IMG/VR virus record: IMGVR_UViG_3300022752_000023 | Location: 1-64,000 of that record | Direction: 5' to 3' (one strand) | Length of the DNA stretch: 64,000 nucleotides | Origin: a virus | Shown here: positions 7,582-15,675 of the stretch, in pieces | How positions within the stretch are numbered: position 1 is the first letter of the stretch | Layout of the letters: each line of letters opens with the position of its first letter | The notes under the pieces: model-generated | The model's input: only the letters and a program-made list of their open reading frames with translations | What the model was told of the DNA's origin: nothing | Databases searched by the model: none | Translations under genes and position numbers: made by a program

Positions 7582-8835
7582 CTAGCGCGCAATGCGCATA
7601 CGAACACTTTCTGCACACTCAACCGCTACCGCAGCCCCGGCAGTTGCCGAAACCCGATAATCTTCCGAAGGTTGGTAACTCGACCGCTTCGGAACAAACT
7701 CGACCGGCGCTAGCAATTCACCGCGATACGGAAATGGCGTATTCTGCCATTCCGACGCCCGGTTAACCTGAATAGCGCTGAGGCGACTCAACACTAAAGG
7801 TTTAGCCGGAAACATCGCGGCTGTAAATAGCTCTTCGTCAGTCGCTTCCCGTTGCGCCCGCTTGGGCGCGTGAAACCGCAAATACGTTGCGGCCGCAGAC
7901 GGCATCTGCTCGATCGCCATCTTGATATCAATCTTCATCTCCAGCGGCTGGTCGGGAGATATAAGCGCATCACACATTTCGTCCTCGGCGGGCTTCAACT
8001 CGCCAAGTTCGGCATACATTCCGCGCAGTAAATCATCGACAATCCACTGTGGCATCCCTTCAACGCTGTCCAGCCCGTGCCGCGCCAGAATCTTGCCGGC
8101 CGGGTTCGGTAACGACACCGTGATGTCGCGGACAGCACCAAACGGATTACGAGCCATATCGCCCAGCACAGGCGAAAAATCTTCGACCGCGGCGTCGTGC
8201 TTGATCGCCTTGGTAACGTCCTTAGCCGACTCTTCGGTAAGCGCGGCAACGTTGACATAGGTCTTGTTGCCAAACTCACGAAGCATGCTGTCGCGCAGCT
8301 TGCGCCGGTAAGTCTCTACCAATTCAGACGGAGCATTCTGGACGGCCAGCGCGGTCAACTTATCCTCGTCGATCCGCATGTGGTCACGAACAGGAATATA
8401 CACCGTCGGCCAACGACAGGGCTCGAACGTTACCGTCTCGCCCCGCTTATCGGCATACCCGTAGTTGCAGATGTTATGAAGCATGTCACAGCCACGTTTT
8501 GCGTTAAGCCTGTGTTTCTGCTTGTTCATATTCAACTGCGCGCCGAAACCCTTGGGCGAAATTGGGGCGCGAAAGTCCCACTTGCCAAGCGTTTCTAGCC
8601 ATACGTCGCCAGACCGATCTGCCAGCGCCATTGCTGGAGACAGAGTCAGCCCGCCATGCCTAGTTACTTCAAGCACCAACGCCGAAGGGCGCACCTTATC
8701 GCCGAATCGCCGAAGCGGCGAGTCGAACTTTTTGCCCTCGCCGGCTAGCCAGCTTACCGCCACGAGTTCTTCGCAGCGGGCCGCTACCCGATCGAAAGCC
8801 GCGATAATCGTTGCCTGTGTCTTCGCGATATCCAC
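7582..8835 (-). CDS. Hypothetical protein, 417 aa
   Basis: The function is unknown. I chose GTG 8835 (MDIAKTQATIIAAFDRVAAR) because AAGGAG lies 6 nt upstream; an ATG at 8883 lacks such a site. The protein is soluble and mixed alpha/beta, with no obvious nucleotide-binding motif. A central SLPNPAGKILARHGLDSVEG segment is followed by an acidic helical stretch, and the C-terminus is basic. Its 5' end overlaps the preceding small gene by 140 nt. It lies in the block of unrecognised proteins upstream of the 7249 terminator. Confidence 0.75.
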   Translation of the reverse strand: MDIAKTQATIIAAFDRVAARCEELVAVSWLAGEGKKFDSPLRRFGDKVRPSALVLEVTRHGGLTLSPAMALADRSGDVWLETLGKWDFRAPISPKGFGAQLNMNKQKHRLNAKRGCDMLHNICNYGYADKRGETVTFEPCRWPTVYIPVRDHMRIDEDKLTALAVQNAPSELVETYRRKLRDSMLREFGNKTYVNVAALTEESAKDVTKAIKHDAAVEDFSPVLGDMARNPFGAVRDITVSLPNPAGKILARHGLDSVEGMPQWIVDDLLRGMYAELGELKPAEDEMCDALISPDQPLEMKIDIKMAIEQMPSAAATYLRFHAPKRAQREATDEELFTAAMFPAKPLVLSRLSAIQVNRASEWQNTPFPYRGELLAPVEFVPKRSSYQPSEDYRVSATAGAAVAVECAESVRMRIAR

Positions 8836-9043
8836 TACTAACTCCTTTTTGCAAATTACCATCCTTGACGGATTTGGATTCAAAGTGTTTCGACGAATAT
8901 AGGGACCACTCTTTCGGCGTTACGACAATCTCTTCATAGTCTCCACTTGAAGTCTTGTCATAAAACTGAACGAGAGTCCGGGTTACATCGAGAACTTCCT
9001 GTCTGCGAACAGGCCGTCCTTTGAATCGCACAACGTTACGCAA
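8696..9043 (-). CDS. Possible small protein, ~115 aa, overlapping the next gene
   Basis: This frame contains a coherent, coding-like segment (VVRFKGRPVRRQEVLDVTRT, LVQFYDKTSSGDYEEIVV, TPKEWSLYSSKHF). A TTG start at 9043 follows an AAGGGGG; the frame is open from TTG 9118. The last ~45 residues lie in the region shared with the following gene and are Arg/Gly-rich, as expected of an out-of-frame read. Either the overlap is real or the stop has moved through a frameshift. The function is unknown. Confidence 0.45.
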   Translation of the reverse strand: MRNVVRFKGRPVRRQEVLDVTRTLVQFYDKTSSGDYEEIVVTPKEWSLYSSKHFESKSVKDGNLQKGVSSGYREDTGNDYRGFRSGSGPLRRTRGGKLASRRGQKVRLAASAIRR

Positions 9044-9150
9044 ACACGAGTTCCCCCTTACAGCAATACAGCTGCAGTTTTTAGTGCTGCCCGCGTTCAA
9101 CGATAAAACGCGGTACAATAAATATGCCAGCTTATGCTGACAAATTTAGT

Positions 9151-9603
9151 TCAGCTGTCGGGGTCCGGCAGTACGCCGTCGAAGACGTTTAAAGAGCCGT
9201 CGTCTTCGTCAGAAAAGAAATCGCCAGAGTTCACAGACGATTTTGGCGCCGCAGGTGTTTTAATCTCGGGCGGCGCTTCCAGATGAACCGGATCAATACC
9301 TAGATATCCGGTATCGTCTGGTTCGAGGCTGTCCGTGGTTATGTCAAAAAGCGGTATGTTGCCCCACGGCGTCAACAAATGCCGGAACGGTGGTTTAGAT
9401 ATGTTTAGCCGCACGCCAGCAAAGCTGAACACGCTCACATCTTTGTTGATGAGTTCTTTTAGTCGCGCGGTTAGTTTTTCTAGCGCATCAAACTCTTCTA
9501 CTTTGAAATCGCCCTCGGGGCTGAGGATGACGGCATAATAGTGCCCCGGGGCCTCAACGCCGTCAGGGGTAATCTTCGGTTCTGTTGCTGGCGCGTCGTC
9601 CAT
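9151..9603 (-). CDS. Hypothetical acidic protein, 150 aa
   Basis: No family is recognised. The first ~90 residues look globular (HYYAVILSPEGDFKVEEFDA, EKLTARLKELINKDVSVFSF). The C-terminal 60 are acidic and Pro/Ser/Asp-rich (SGDFFSDEDDGSLNVFDG), an apparently disordered acidic tail. It lies 2 nt from the upstream gene, consistent with one operon. Confidence 0.72.
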   Translation of the reverse strand: MDDAPATEPKITPDGVEAPGHYYAVILSPEGDFKVEEFDALEKLTARLKELINKDVSVFSFAGVRLNISKPPFRHLLTPWGNIPLFDITTDSLEPDDTGYLGIDPVHLEAPPEIKTPAAPKSSVNSGDFFSDEDDGSLNVFDGVLPDPDS

Positions 9604-9604
9604 G

Positions 9605-10246
9605 TCAGTCTCTCATGTCTAGCGGGTCTTTACCGTTAAACCCGGCCATCAGACCAGCCTTGTATATGCTCGGCGGGATAAGATGTGGGTGCGCTGTACT
9701 GATTCGGCGGGCAACAGCCGGCCCGTTGAACTGCGGCTCTACATACACAACAAACTTGTTCGACATAACACCCGCGACGTGCACTTCTAGCGTCTGGCCA
9801 GTGCGTGACGTCGGGTCCGGTATCAGAACAGTCTGCATAAACGAACTAGCAAAAACATGTGTGCGCTGATTTGAGTATGCGATACCGCCAAGAAACTCGA
9901 AGCACTCTTCTTTTCGCCGGTGATCAATGCAGTACAGCCGCTTGTCCCAGTTAACCGCCCGCGGTCTGTTAGGCGCTGGCATAACACCAAACCCAGAAAA
10001 AAATCTTTCTTTGTCCCGCGCAAGATCGACAAAGAACGGCCGTAGATCTTTTGACTCTGCCGGAAAACGCGCGTCAAACTCTACTACCGGGTCGCGATCA
10101 AAGCCGCCGTGTGTGAACAACAACGCGGCCGTAAACAAAACAAGCGGATGCTCGCGGCGGCTAAAAGCGTCTGCGCACGACAACGGCGCAATTGAGTCGG
10201 CGCCGATAACTTCGTCAATTTGAACAAACGTGTCCGGCCGTTTCAT
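9605..10246 (-). CDS. Hypothetical protein, 213 aa
   Basis: It is not recognised. The protein is soluble with mixed alpha/beta content. Notable segments are HPLVLFTAALLFTHGGFDRD, a basic NWDKRLYCIDHRRKEECFEF and a strand-rich GQTLEVHVAGVMSNKFVVYV. No catalytic signature can be assigned. It sits directly downstream of the RuvC-like gene with a 6-nt gap, so it may be co-expressed with recombination functions. Confidence 0.72.
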   Translation of the reverse strand: MKRPDTFVQIDEVIGADSIAPLSCADAFSRREHPLVLFTAALLFTHGGFDRDPVVEFDARFPAESKDLRPFFVDLARDKERFFSGFGVMPAPNRPRAVNWDKRLYCIDHRRKEECFEFLGGIAYSNQRTHVFASSFMQTVLIPDPTSRTGQTLEVHVAGVMSNKFVVYVEPQFNGPAVARRISTAHPHLIPPSIYKAGLMAGFNGKDPLDMRD

Positions 10247-10252
10247 TCGGCA

Positions 10253-10894
10253 TCACTGTTTTTTTGCGTTCGTTAGGCCGGCATTTGTCGTCTGAATCAA
10301 CAGCAGTAAAACAAACGCTGCGTCCACCACATTGTCAATACCGGTGGATTTATATTTCGCGGAGTCAAAGGCAGCGCCGAGCGATTTATTTGCCGCAACA
10401 ATCATATCTTCTTTGCTGGCCTTGCCGTTTCCAGTTGCAAATTTTTTGATCGTGCTGATGGCGAAACCGCTTGATATCAAATCCGCTTCTTCAGCCCACG
10501 TCGCCACCGTGACCTTCATGCCGCCCAGTACTTCTGAGGCCGTAGCGACGCGGGACAAGACCGCGGGTATACCAAACTTTTTGTTAACAAAGAACTCCCG
10601 CGGGGGTGTGTATTTTACGTCTTCATAACCAATGACGTCAGGCGCAGCTGTATTCAAAAACGCGCGCAACCGCACAAAACGCGCGGCCCCAGATTCGAGC
10701 CCCTGCACGGACAGGTCCCACTGAAACAGCTGCAACTTCTCCTGCAGCATCTTCTTGCCCGGAACGAAGTCGTATACGGCGACCCCGCAATTGCTGCCTA
10801 AGTCAAGACCAAGGAACCTAATCGCGTCAGCCGGCTTTTTATCCAGCTTTGCCCCAAACTGCTTGGGGTCCTTGTACATCCTGTACTTAGGCAC
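10253..10894 (-). CDS. RuvC-like Holliday junction resolvase (RNase H fold)
   Basis: The 213-aa RNase H-fold nuclease carries the RuvC acidic residues in order. The first strand is IRFLGLDLGSNCGVAVYD with its catalytic Asp. VIGYEDVKYTPP supplies the Glu. The basic helix region is TGNGKASKEDMIVAANKSLG, and DNVVDAAFVLLLL carries the final Asp residues. Phage RuvC-like enzymes cleave branched DNA formed during recombination-dependent replication, to ready it for packaging. This fits the RecA, SbcCD and SF2 helicase genes upstream. Confidence 0.86.
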   Translation of the reverse strand: MPKYRMYKDPKQFGAKLDKKPADAIRFLGLDLGSNCGVAVYDFVPGKKMLQEKLQLFQWDLSVQGLESGAARFVRLRAFLNTAAPDVIGYEDVKYTPPREFFVNKKFGIPAVLSRVATASEVLGGMKVTVATWAEEADLISSGFAISTIKKFATGNGKASKEDMIVAANKSLGAAFDSAKYKSTGIDNVVDAAFVLLLLIQTTNAGLTNAKKQ

Positions 10895-10903
10895 ACAGAT
10901 CTC

Positions 10904-11578
10904 CTACTTCGGGCCGGGGTAATCGGTTTGTGCGTTCGACCAGTTGACGACTCGCTGCCATAACGACGGGCGCTTTTTTTCGCTTTCGGCGCGCGCTTGT
11001 TTACACTCGCTTAGTTTTTCTTGCGCGGTCTGCAACTCCTTATACACCACATTCAGCCGAGTCTGCAATACGTCGTTCACCATTTTAAGCTGCTCGGCCA
11101 TGAAATTGGCATTATACGTCGGCGTACCATTACGAGACGCAAACTCAACGACGGTCGCCGCGAAGCGCGCCATACCAGCCGCTGCCGGAGATTCTTCACC
11201 AATCACGGATACTTCGCGCACGCCTTTAAACCACGCCGCACAGAACACCTCGCCAATAGACGCAAACAGCGCTAGCCGTACTGGATATCTAAACGCAAAA
11301 AAATCGCGCCTGTTCAGTGCCTGATCAAAAGTGCGCACGGGGTCGGCGCCGTTGACAAAGTCTCGTTGTGCCGCGGCGAGCGCTTCTGCGATTTTGACAA
11401 TCTCGTCCTGCGAGATGTTGTTTTCTTCGTACCACTTTAGCGCGTCATCTGTGCGGGCGGCCGGATCAAGATTTTCAATGGCGCGCACCATCAACGTGGG
11501 TGTTATGTACGCGTAGTCGCGCTCGGGGTTGTACAGGGGCCCGCTGTCACCTTTTTGCCGATAGCCAATGCTGCTCAT
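10904..11578 (-). CDS. Hypothetical protein with C-terminal coiled coil, 224 aa
   Basis: The start ATG 11578 (MSSIGYRQKGDSG) has AAAGGA 4 nt upstream; a longer start at 11605 would overlap the upstream gene. The N-terminal region is helical (LMVRAIENLDPAARTDDALK). A hydrophobic PVRLALFASIGEVFCAAWF helix is probably buried rather than membranous. The segment QTRLNVVYKELQTAQEKLSE continues as a charged coiled coil of about 45 residues. The function is unknown. Confidence 0.72.
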   Translation of the reverse strand: MSSIGYRQKGDSGPLYNPERDYAYITPTLMVRAIENLDPAARTDDALKWYEENNISQDEIVKIAEALAAAQRDFVNGADPVRTFDQALNRRDFFAFRYPVRLALFASIGEVFCAAWFKGVREVSVIGEESPAAAGMARFAATVVEFASRNGTPTYNANFMAEQLKMVNDVLQTRLNVVYKELQTAQEKLSECKQARAESEKKRPSLWQRVVNWSNAQTDYPGPK

Positions 11579-11588
11579 AAAATCCTTT

Positions 11589-12440
11589 CTATGACGCTGA
11601 TTCAACTTGTCGCGCAGCGGTGTGCCGACAACGGACGCACATTACGCCGGAGTCTCTAGGATCAAAAAACGCGTCTGTTTGACATGCCGGGCAGAACCGC
11701 GTGACATACGTACGCTGATGCGTAGCAAACATGCACTGGTCTGCGCCTAACCAGCAATGAACGCAAGAATGTTCATAACCTTCTGGACACGGTCGTGCGC
11801 GGGTACGGACCTCGATAAGCCCCCGGTTGTCGCGAAGCATACTGCTACTGACGCTGACTTTAGAAAACACGGGCTGCTCGCGACTGCGTTCAGCTTCGAC
11901 ATGCGCGAAAAACAACAAGTTTAAAAAGTGCATAGCCGTTGTGTACGGATAAGCACCCCAAGGAGCGGAAAAGCCGAGCGGCTGAGAAATAGCCCGGCAG
12001 CTGTTCTGGGAGAAGAACGGCGTAATTAACATAGCCGTTGGCGTGCCGCCGACGGCGCGACATTCAAGAATATACCCAGACGTTGTTTTACGTTTGTAAG
12101 GCCGAACGCCCTCAACGCATACCGGCACAAGTTCGTCTTCAAGTTGGCGCGTCCACGGCAAAACAGGTAGCCCGGCTTTAAGCGTCTCGATGTTGCCGGC
12201 TAACCGCCACGCCAACCCGTAGGCGACTTGACGCGTGAGCCGCGTGCCGGCAAGCGCCCGAATAGAATCAAACACGGCCGGCTGAGACACCGACGCCGGC
12301 AGTTCCGCCAGCACGTCGCGATAAATATCGCGCAGCGTCTCTCCGGCCACATTCGCGTCGATATATGGCCGGAGAGCGCGCTCTGCTAGTTTGTCCCGAC
12401 ACTGACGCAGCCGCGTGTAACTAAACGGCGGGCGTTTCAT
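11589..12440 (-). CDS. Protein with C-terminal zinc-ribbon-like cysteines, 283 aa
   Basis: No family is recognised. The C-terminal 70 residues contain paired cysteines suited to zinc binding: EHSCVHCWLGADQCMF, then RFCPACQTDAFFDPRDSGVM and VMCVRCRHTA. The N-terminal half is basic and helical (LRQCRDKLAERALRPYID). The layout suggests a nucleic-acid-binding protein, but this is an inference. It overlaps the upstream gene by 20 nt. Confidence 0.74.
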   Translation of the reverse strand: MKRPPFSYTRLRQCRDKLAERALRPYIDANVAGETLRDIYRDVLAELPASVSQPAVFDSIRALAGTRLTRQVAYGLAWRLAGNIETLKAGLPVLPWTRQLEDELVPVCVEGVRPYKRKTTSGYILECRAVGGTPTAMLITPFFSQNSCRAISQPLGFSAPWGAYPYTTAMHFLNLLFFAHVEAERSREQPVFSKVSVSSSMLRDNRGLIEVRTRARPCPEGYEHSCVHCWLGADQCMFATHQRTYVTRFCPACQTDAFFDPRDSGVMCVRCRHTAARQVESAS

Positions 12441-13071
12441 TGGAGTCCTGCAGCGTTACAGGCCGCGACGGCTCATTGAGCGCCGCGGTCGCGGTGGCCG
12501 CGGTCGCGGTGGCTTCGCCGCCACGAGCGACAACCTTCCGGTCGGGATTATTGGCTTCCCACTGCTGCCGGGCTTTGGTGCACGTTTCCTCGGCGCTTGT
12601 TGCCGTCTCTTTCACCGTCAGTGCTTCCTGCTCCAGCGCCAAGATAATCGTTCCAAGTTCGCTCGATAGCAGGCTGGCGATATCGCCGACACACACAACA
12701 TTTTTGACGTGCGCGACTACCGGCTCGCCTTCCTTGCCCTCCTTAACCGGCCGGAACGAAATGGTAATATCTTCGATTTTGATCGTCTCAGGAATAGGGT
12801 CGCTAAGCGCTTTGCCGTGCAATTCTGTGCCGAGCTGCCGCAGCGCATTAAATCTCGTATACAAATCTTCCATGCGCGCGGCGGCGTCCTTGATAAGCGC
12901 GGACGGATTTACACGTACAGTTTGCGGCTGCGTAGCTGCTGCCTGCAAAGCCTTAGCCAACGAGGAGGCGTCCATTTTGATTGGTACTGTCACGTTTGTT
13001 GTGCCGCCGGTGCTCGTCGCAGACGGTCGGACATCCGTACTAACCGCATCTACAATCGTCGTCTTTGCCAT
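12421..13071 (-). CDS. Hypothetical protein, 216 aa, low-complexity termini
   Basis: Start ATG 13071 (MAKTTIVDAVST) is preceded by AAGGA; a longer start at 13107 has no support. The N-terminal 40 residues are Ser/Thr/Gly-rich and probably disordered. The middle is helical (AAARMEDLYTRFNALRQLG) and then beta-like (ETIKIEDITISFRPVKEG). A helical segment (LEQEALTVKETATSAEETCT) leads into an Ala/Thr-rich tail. The function is unknown. Confidence 0.74.
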   Translation of the reverse strand: MAKTTIVDAVSTDVRPSATSTGGTTNVTVPIKMDASSLAKALQAAATQPQTVRVNPSALIKDAAARMEDLYTRFNALRQLGTELHGKALSDPIPETIKIEDITISFRPVKEGKEGEPVVAHVKNVVCVGDIASLLSSELGTIILALEQEALTVKETATSAEETCTKARQQWEANNPDRKVVARGGEATATAATATAALNEPSRPVTLQDSNETPAV

Positions 13072-13081
13072 TGTTTCATCC

Positions 13082-13486
13082 TTAAAAAGTCTTAACTGCG
13101 AAACCAAACCAATAACGTAGTCCGCTGTTTAAACCGGTATCGGGATCATACAGCAACTCAACCGGATTTCCAGTCGCCACATAAAAATGATGAACTGGTT
13201 TAGGTAGGTAAACCGCGCAAGATAACCCGATCTGCAGCAGAAACGCCATAGCGAGATCTGCCGCCGGATTTAGATCGTACGAAAAAAGTGGAATACGTAA
13301 ATACTCGTCGTGCTCTGAAAACGCCCATACTGGCTGTTCGCCCGGATTGTGGGGTGCGTCCAAAATATGCCATTTTGAGCCGCCTACCTCCTCTATGGGT
13401 TTTATGAGCGCCGGCTCAAACGGAACACCCTCGGGCCAGCGCTCGCGGGTTTTTTTCATATCTAAACGAGCAACAGAAACTTTCAT
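13082..13486 (-). CDS. Hypothetical protein, 134 aa
   Basis: It is not recognised. The protein is small, aromatic-rich and globular, with KWHILDAPHNPGEQPVWAFS and a strand-rich second half ending GLRYWFGFAVKTF. The start ATG 13486 overlaps the stop of the upstream glycosyltransferase-like gene by 4 nt, so coupled translation is likely. Confidence 0.72.
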   Translation of the reverse strand: MKVSVARLDMKKTRERWPEGVPFEPALIKPIEEVGGSKWHILDAPHNPGEQPVWAFSEHDEYLRIPLFSYDLNPAADLAMAFLLQIGLSCAVYLPKPVHHFYVATGNPVELLYDPDTGLNSGLRYWFGFAVKTF

Positions 13487-14181
13487 ATTGTCATTGTCCT
13501 CGGCTCGGCGGATTCAACGCCAGAATCATTGACGTTAATTTTCACACCCTCGCGAAAGTGGCAAAAACGAATGTTTTGATGTTTAAACGCCGCACCAAGA
13601 ACGCGCTCGCCATATTTTTGCTGAAAACCAGCCGGCGGAAAATCAAGTTGATACAGCAGCTCAGTTTTAATCGCCCACCAGCCGGCAATCACATACGGTA
13701 AATACGTTTTTTCGTACTCCGGGTTAAACCACGGCTGCTGCTGCATCCACCATAACTGCTCGTCTGGCAGCTTGGCGCGCTCTACTGACCCGACAAGATT
13801 GCAACCGCATACGTGCGTCATTACACGATCGAGCCAATCGTGTACGCCGTCCGTCGGCTCAAGATAAGAGTCATGATCAAACCACATCGTGACGGGCGCC
13901 TGAATCGGCGGCTCATAAAACATACGCCGCATCATCGGATACTTCATCAAGTTCTCAGCGCTATGGAATATTGTCGCTGAGTGGAAGTGATCCGCGATTT
14001 GTTGAACGAGAAACTGTGTCGTGTCTGGCCCCACAGCATTGCAACCGAAACGAAAAGAAACATCTCGGCTGGCCAGCTCGCGCATCGGACCGTTTAAAAC
14101 GCGTTGCGCAAGTTTAAAGTGTTTGTCTTCCGCGCCATAAAACAAAACGCAGATACAAACAGATGCGGCTCCATCCGCCAT
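13483..14181 (-). CDS. Probable GT-A fold glycosyltransferase
   Basis: The 232-aa protein begins with a nucleotide-binding-like strand (SVCICVLFYGAEDKHFKLAQ). It contains TMWFDHDSYLEP about residues 98-109, a DXD-type motif that coordinates metal and nucleotide sugar in GT-A enzymes. YVIAGWWAIKTELLYQLDF follows in a position resembling the acceptor-side loop of GT2-like enzymes. It ends near CHFREGVKINV. The acceptor is unknown. With the GT-B enzyme at 3187 the phage has at least two glycosyltransferases, which might act on DNA, virion proteins or the host surface. Confidence 0.68.
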   Translation of the reverse strand: MADGAASVCICVLFYGAEDKHFKLAQRVLNGPMRELASRDVSFRFGCNAVGPDTTQFLVQQIADHFHSATIFHSAENLMKYPMMRRMFYEPPIQAPVTMWFDHDSYLEPTDGVHDWLDRVMTHVCGCNLVGSVERAKLPDEQLWWMQQQPWFNPEYEKTYLPYVIAGWWAIKTELLYQLDFPPAGFQQKYGERVLGAAFKHQNIRFCHFREGVKINVNDSGVESAEPRTMTI

Positions 14182-14203
14182 ACACGACTCCGTTCAATTA
14201 GAC

Positions 14204-14752
14204 CTACAGCTTTACCGACGCCAGCGATGCCCGGGCCACGGCAACCGGCATGACAACCGGCGGCACGCGCGAACGACCAAGTAGTTTCAGCGCCCGCATC
14301 ACGTTGTGCTGCGAAGGCGGCAAATCTTTCTTGGCGTCTTTAACCATCTTATCGACCAGTTCAAGAAACGTCGTGCGTTCTTTCACAGACGAAAAGTTAA
14401 ACCGGACAGAAAACTGAGTTACTGTCTTGCCGGCGTGTTCGTCGGCAACGTCGCACCGATCCCACGCCGACTTATCGTCGCCACGGGTATACACACAGGC
14501 AATCCGACCAAGAAAGTCATAGACCACAATAACAGCAGACTTCTCGACGTCCCCGATTAAAGAAAAAGCGTGCGGAAACTGCGTTGCCGGAATAAACGGC
14601 AACTTTTCGACAACTTTCTCGTCAAGATCGAGGCGCTGCAGCTGCAAGGGAAATGTGCGATGCCCGTGCTCATCGTCTTTGATAAAGAATTCAGCCTCAA
14701 GCGCGCCAACGCCGGGCTCAATCACAACTGGAACGTTACGTACAGAAAACAT
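14204..14752 (-). CDS. Hypothetical protein, 182 aa
   Basis: No family is recognised. The first ~130 residues are beta-rich (VVIEPGVGALEAEFFIKDDE, SAVIVVYDFLGRIACVYTRG, TQFSVRFNFSSVKERTTFLE). A helical basic C-terminus follows (MVKDAKKDLPPSQHNVMRAL). No catalytic motif is visible. Confidence 0.72.
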   Translation of the reverse strand: MFSVRNVPVVIEPGVGALEAEFFIKDDEHGHRTFPLQLQRLDLDEKVVEKLPFIPATQFPHAFSLIGDVEKSAVIVVYDFLGRIACVYTRGDDKSAWDRCDVADEHAGKTVTQFSVRFNFSSVKERTTFLELVDKMVKDAKKDLPPSQHNVMRALKLLGRSRVPPVVMPVAVARASLASVKL

Positions 14753-14760
14753 AAAACCTC

Positions 14761-15648
14761 CTAACGCGTCATGTCAGACCGGCGACGCGGCGAGGCTTCC
14801 TGCTCTTCCGTATCGTCTTCACTCTCTTCCCGCTTGTTCAGCTCTTCCTGAACCTTTGCGCACATCGCGCGATGATCCGCAACGATGTCAGACATCTTCT
14901 CAAAGTTTTCGATGATCTCAGCAAAATAGCCTTGAACAGTTGCATCGAACTTTGACGGCGCAGCATTCACGATGTCGTCGTAAATGTTGTCGCGCTTTTC
15001 GCTAAGCCATAGCGAATCAGAACGAGAAATCCATCGGCGCTGGTGCTGCAGCAAATCATGTAGCTGCTGCTTGAGCCCCTTTGGCGACTGATGCGTGCGG
15101 CCGCTGCTCTTCTGCTTGCCCCGCATTTCCTGAAGCTCAGTCGCCAGCGTACGTGCTGTGTAAGCCTCCTCCGCGCACTTCTCCTCGACCGCAGCGCGCT
15201 GCTGATCGTCGGGAATCTGCGTGAGCAGCTGTACGTGCGATGTCGTCAGCCGCCACCGCGGGCGATCAGGACAACGCAAGCTGAGCAGGCGGATAATTTC
15301 CGCCTCGCTCGGATACTTCTCAAAGAAGTTCACGGCACCACGCATCTGCTCGACGGTATAAACCGGCGCAAAAATCGACATTAGCAGTGACGCCCCGTCG
15401 ATGTGCTGCGCCTGCTGTTCCGCCGTCAGATAACGCTCTGGATCTCCTTTTACCTCCGAAATAAGCTTGCCAATCCGCCAGTAAGCGCGCAGGCTAGCTT
15501 CCTGCGCGTCACTGAACAAACCGTCGATTTCGGACACGACGTCCTGCAACTCAGGCGTCAAATTCTCCGTAGCTACTAAGAGCGGCGAGTTACGTGACTC
15601 GACCATATCAGCCTGAATCATCGCTGCCGCCTTAGACTTCCTACCCAT
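14761..15648 (-). CDS. Helical protein, possibly related to the DUF1016 N-terminal domain, 295 aa
   Basis: Residues ~50-190 carry a pattern reminiscent of the N-terminal domain of YhcG/DUF1016 proteins: SLRAYWRIGKLISEVKGDPE, then AVNFFEKYPSEAEIIRLLSL, RWRLTTSHVQLLTQIPDD and an AYTARTLATELQEMRGK helix. In that family this part recognises DNA or partner proteins and precedes a PD-(D/E)XK nuclease. No nuclease motif is evident here. The C-terminal ~30 residues are acidic then basic (NKREESEDDTEEQEASPRRR). The resemblance is weak and the function is unproven. Confidence 0.65.
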   Translation of the reverse strand: MGRKSKAAAMIQADMVESRNSPLLVATENLTPELQDVVSEIDGLFSDAQEASLRAYWRIGKLISEVKGDPERYLTAEQQAQHIDGASLLMSIFAPVYTVEQMRGAVNFFEKYPSEAEIIRLLSLRCPDRPRWRLTTSHVQLLTQIPDDQQRAAVEEKCAEEAYTARTLATELQEMRGKQKSSGRTHQSPKGLKQQLHDLLQHQRRWISRSDSLWLSEKRDNIYDDIVNAAPSKFDATVQGYFAEIIENFEKMSDIVADHRAMCAKVQEELNKREESEDDTEEQEASPRRRSDMTR

Positions 15649-15675
15649 TGAATCTCTCCCTATAAGTGAGGTTAA

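Noticed and set aside
8836-8883. ATG 8883 and ATG 8862 as starts of the 7582 gene
   Set aside because: Neither has a Shine-Dalgarno as good as AAGGAG before GTG 8835.
12440-13120. 226-aa plus-strand frame opposite the 12421 gene
   Set aside because: Mirror-frame shadow of a GC-rich minus-strand gene. It is Ser/Val/Ala-biased and has no start context.
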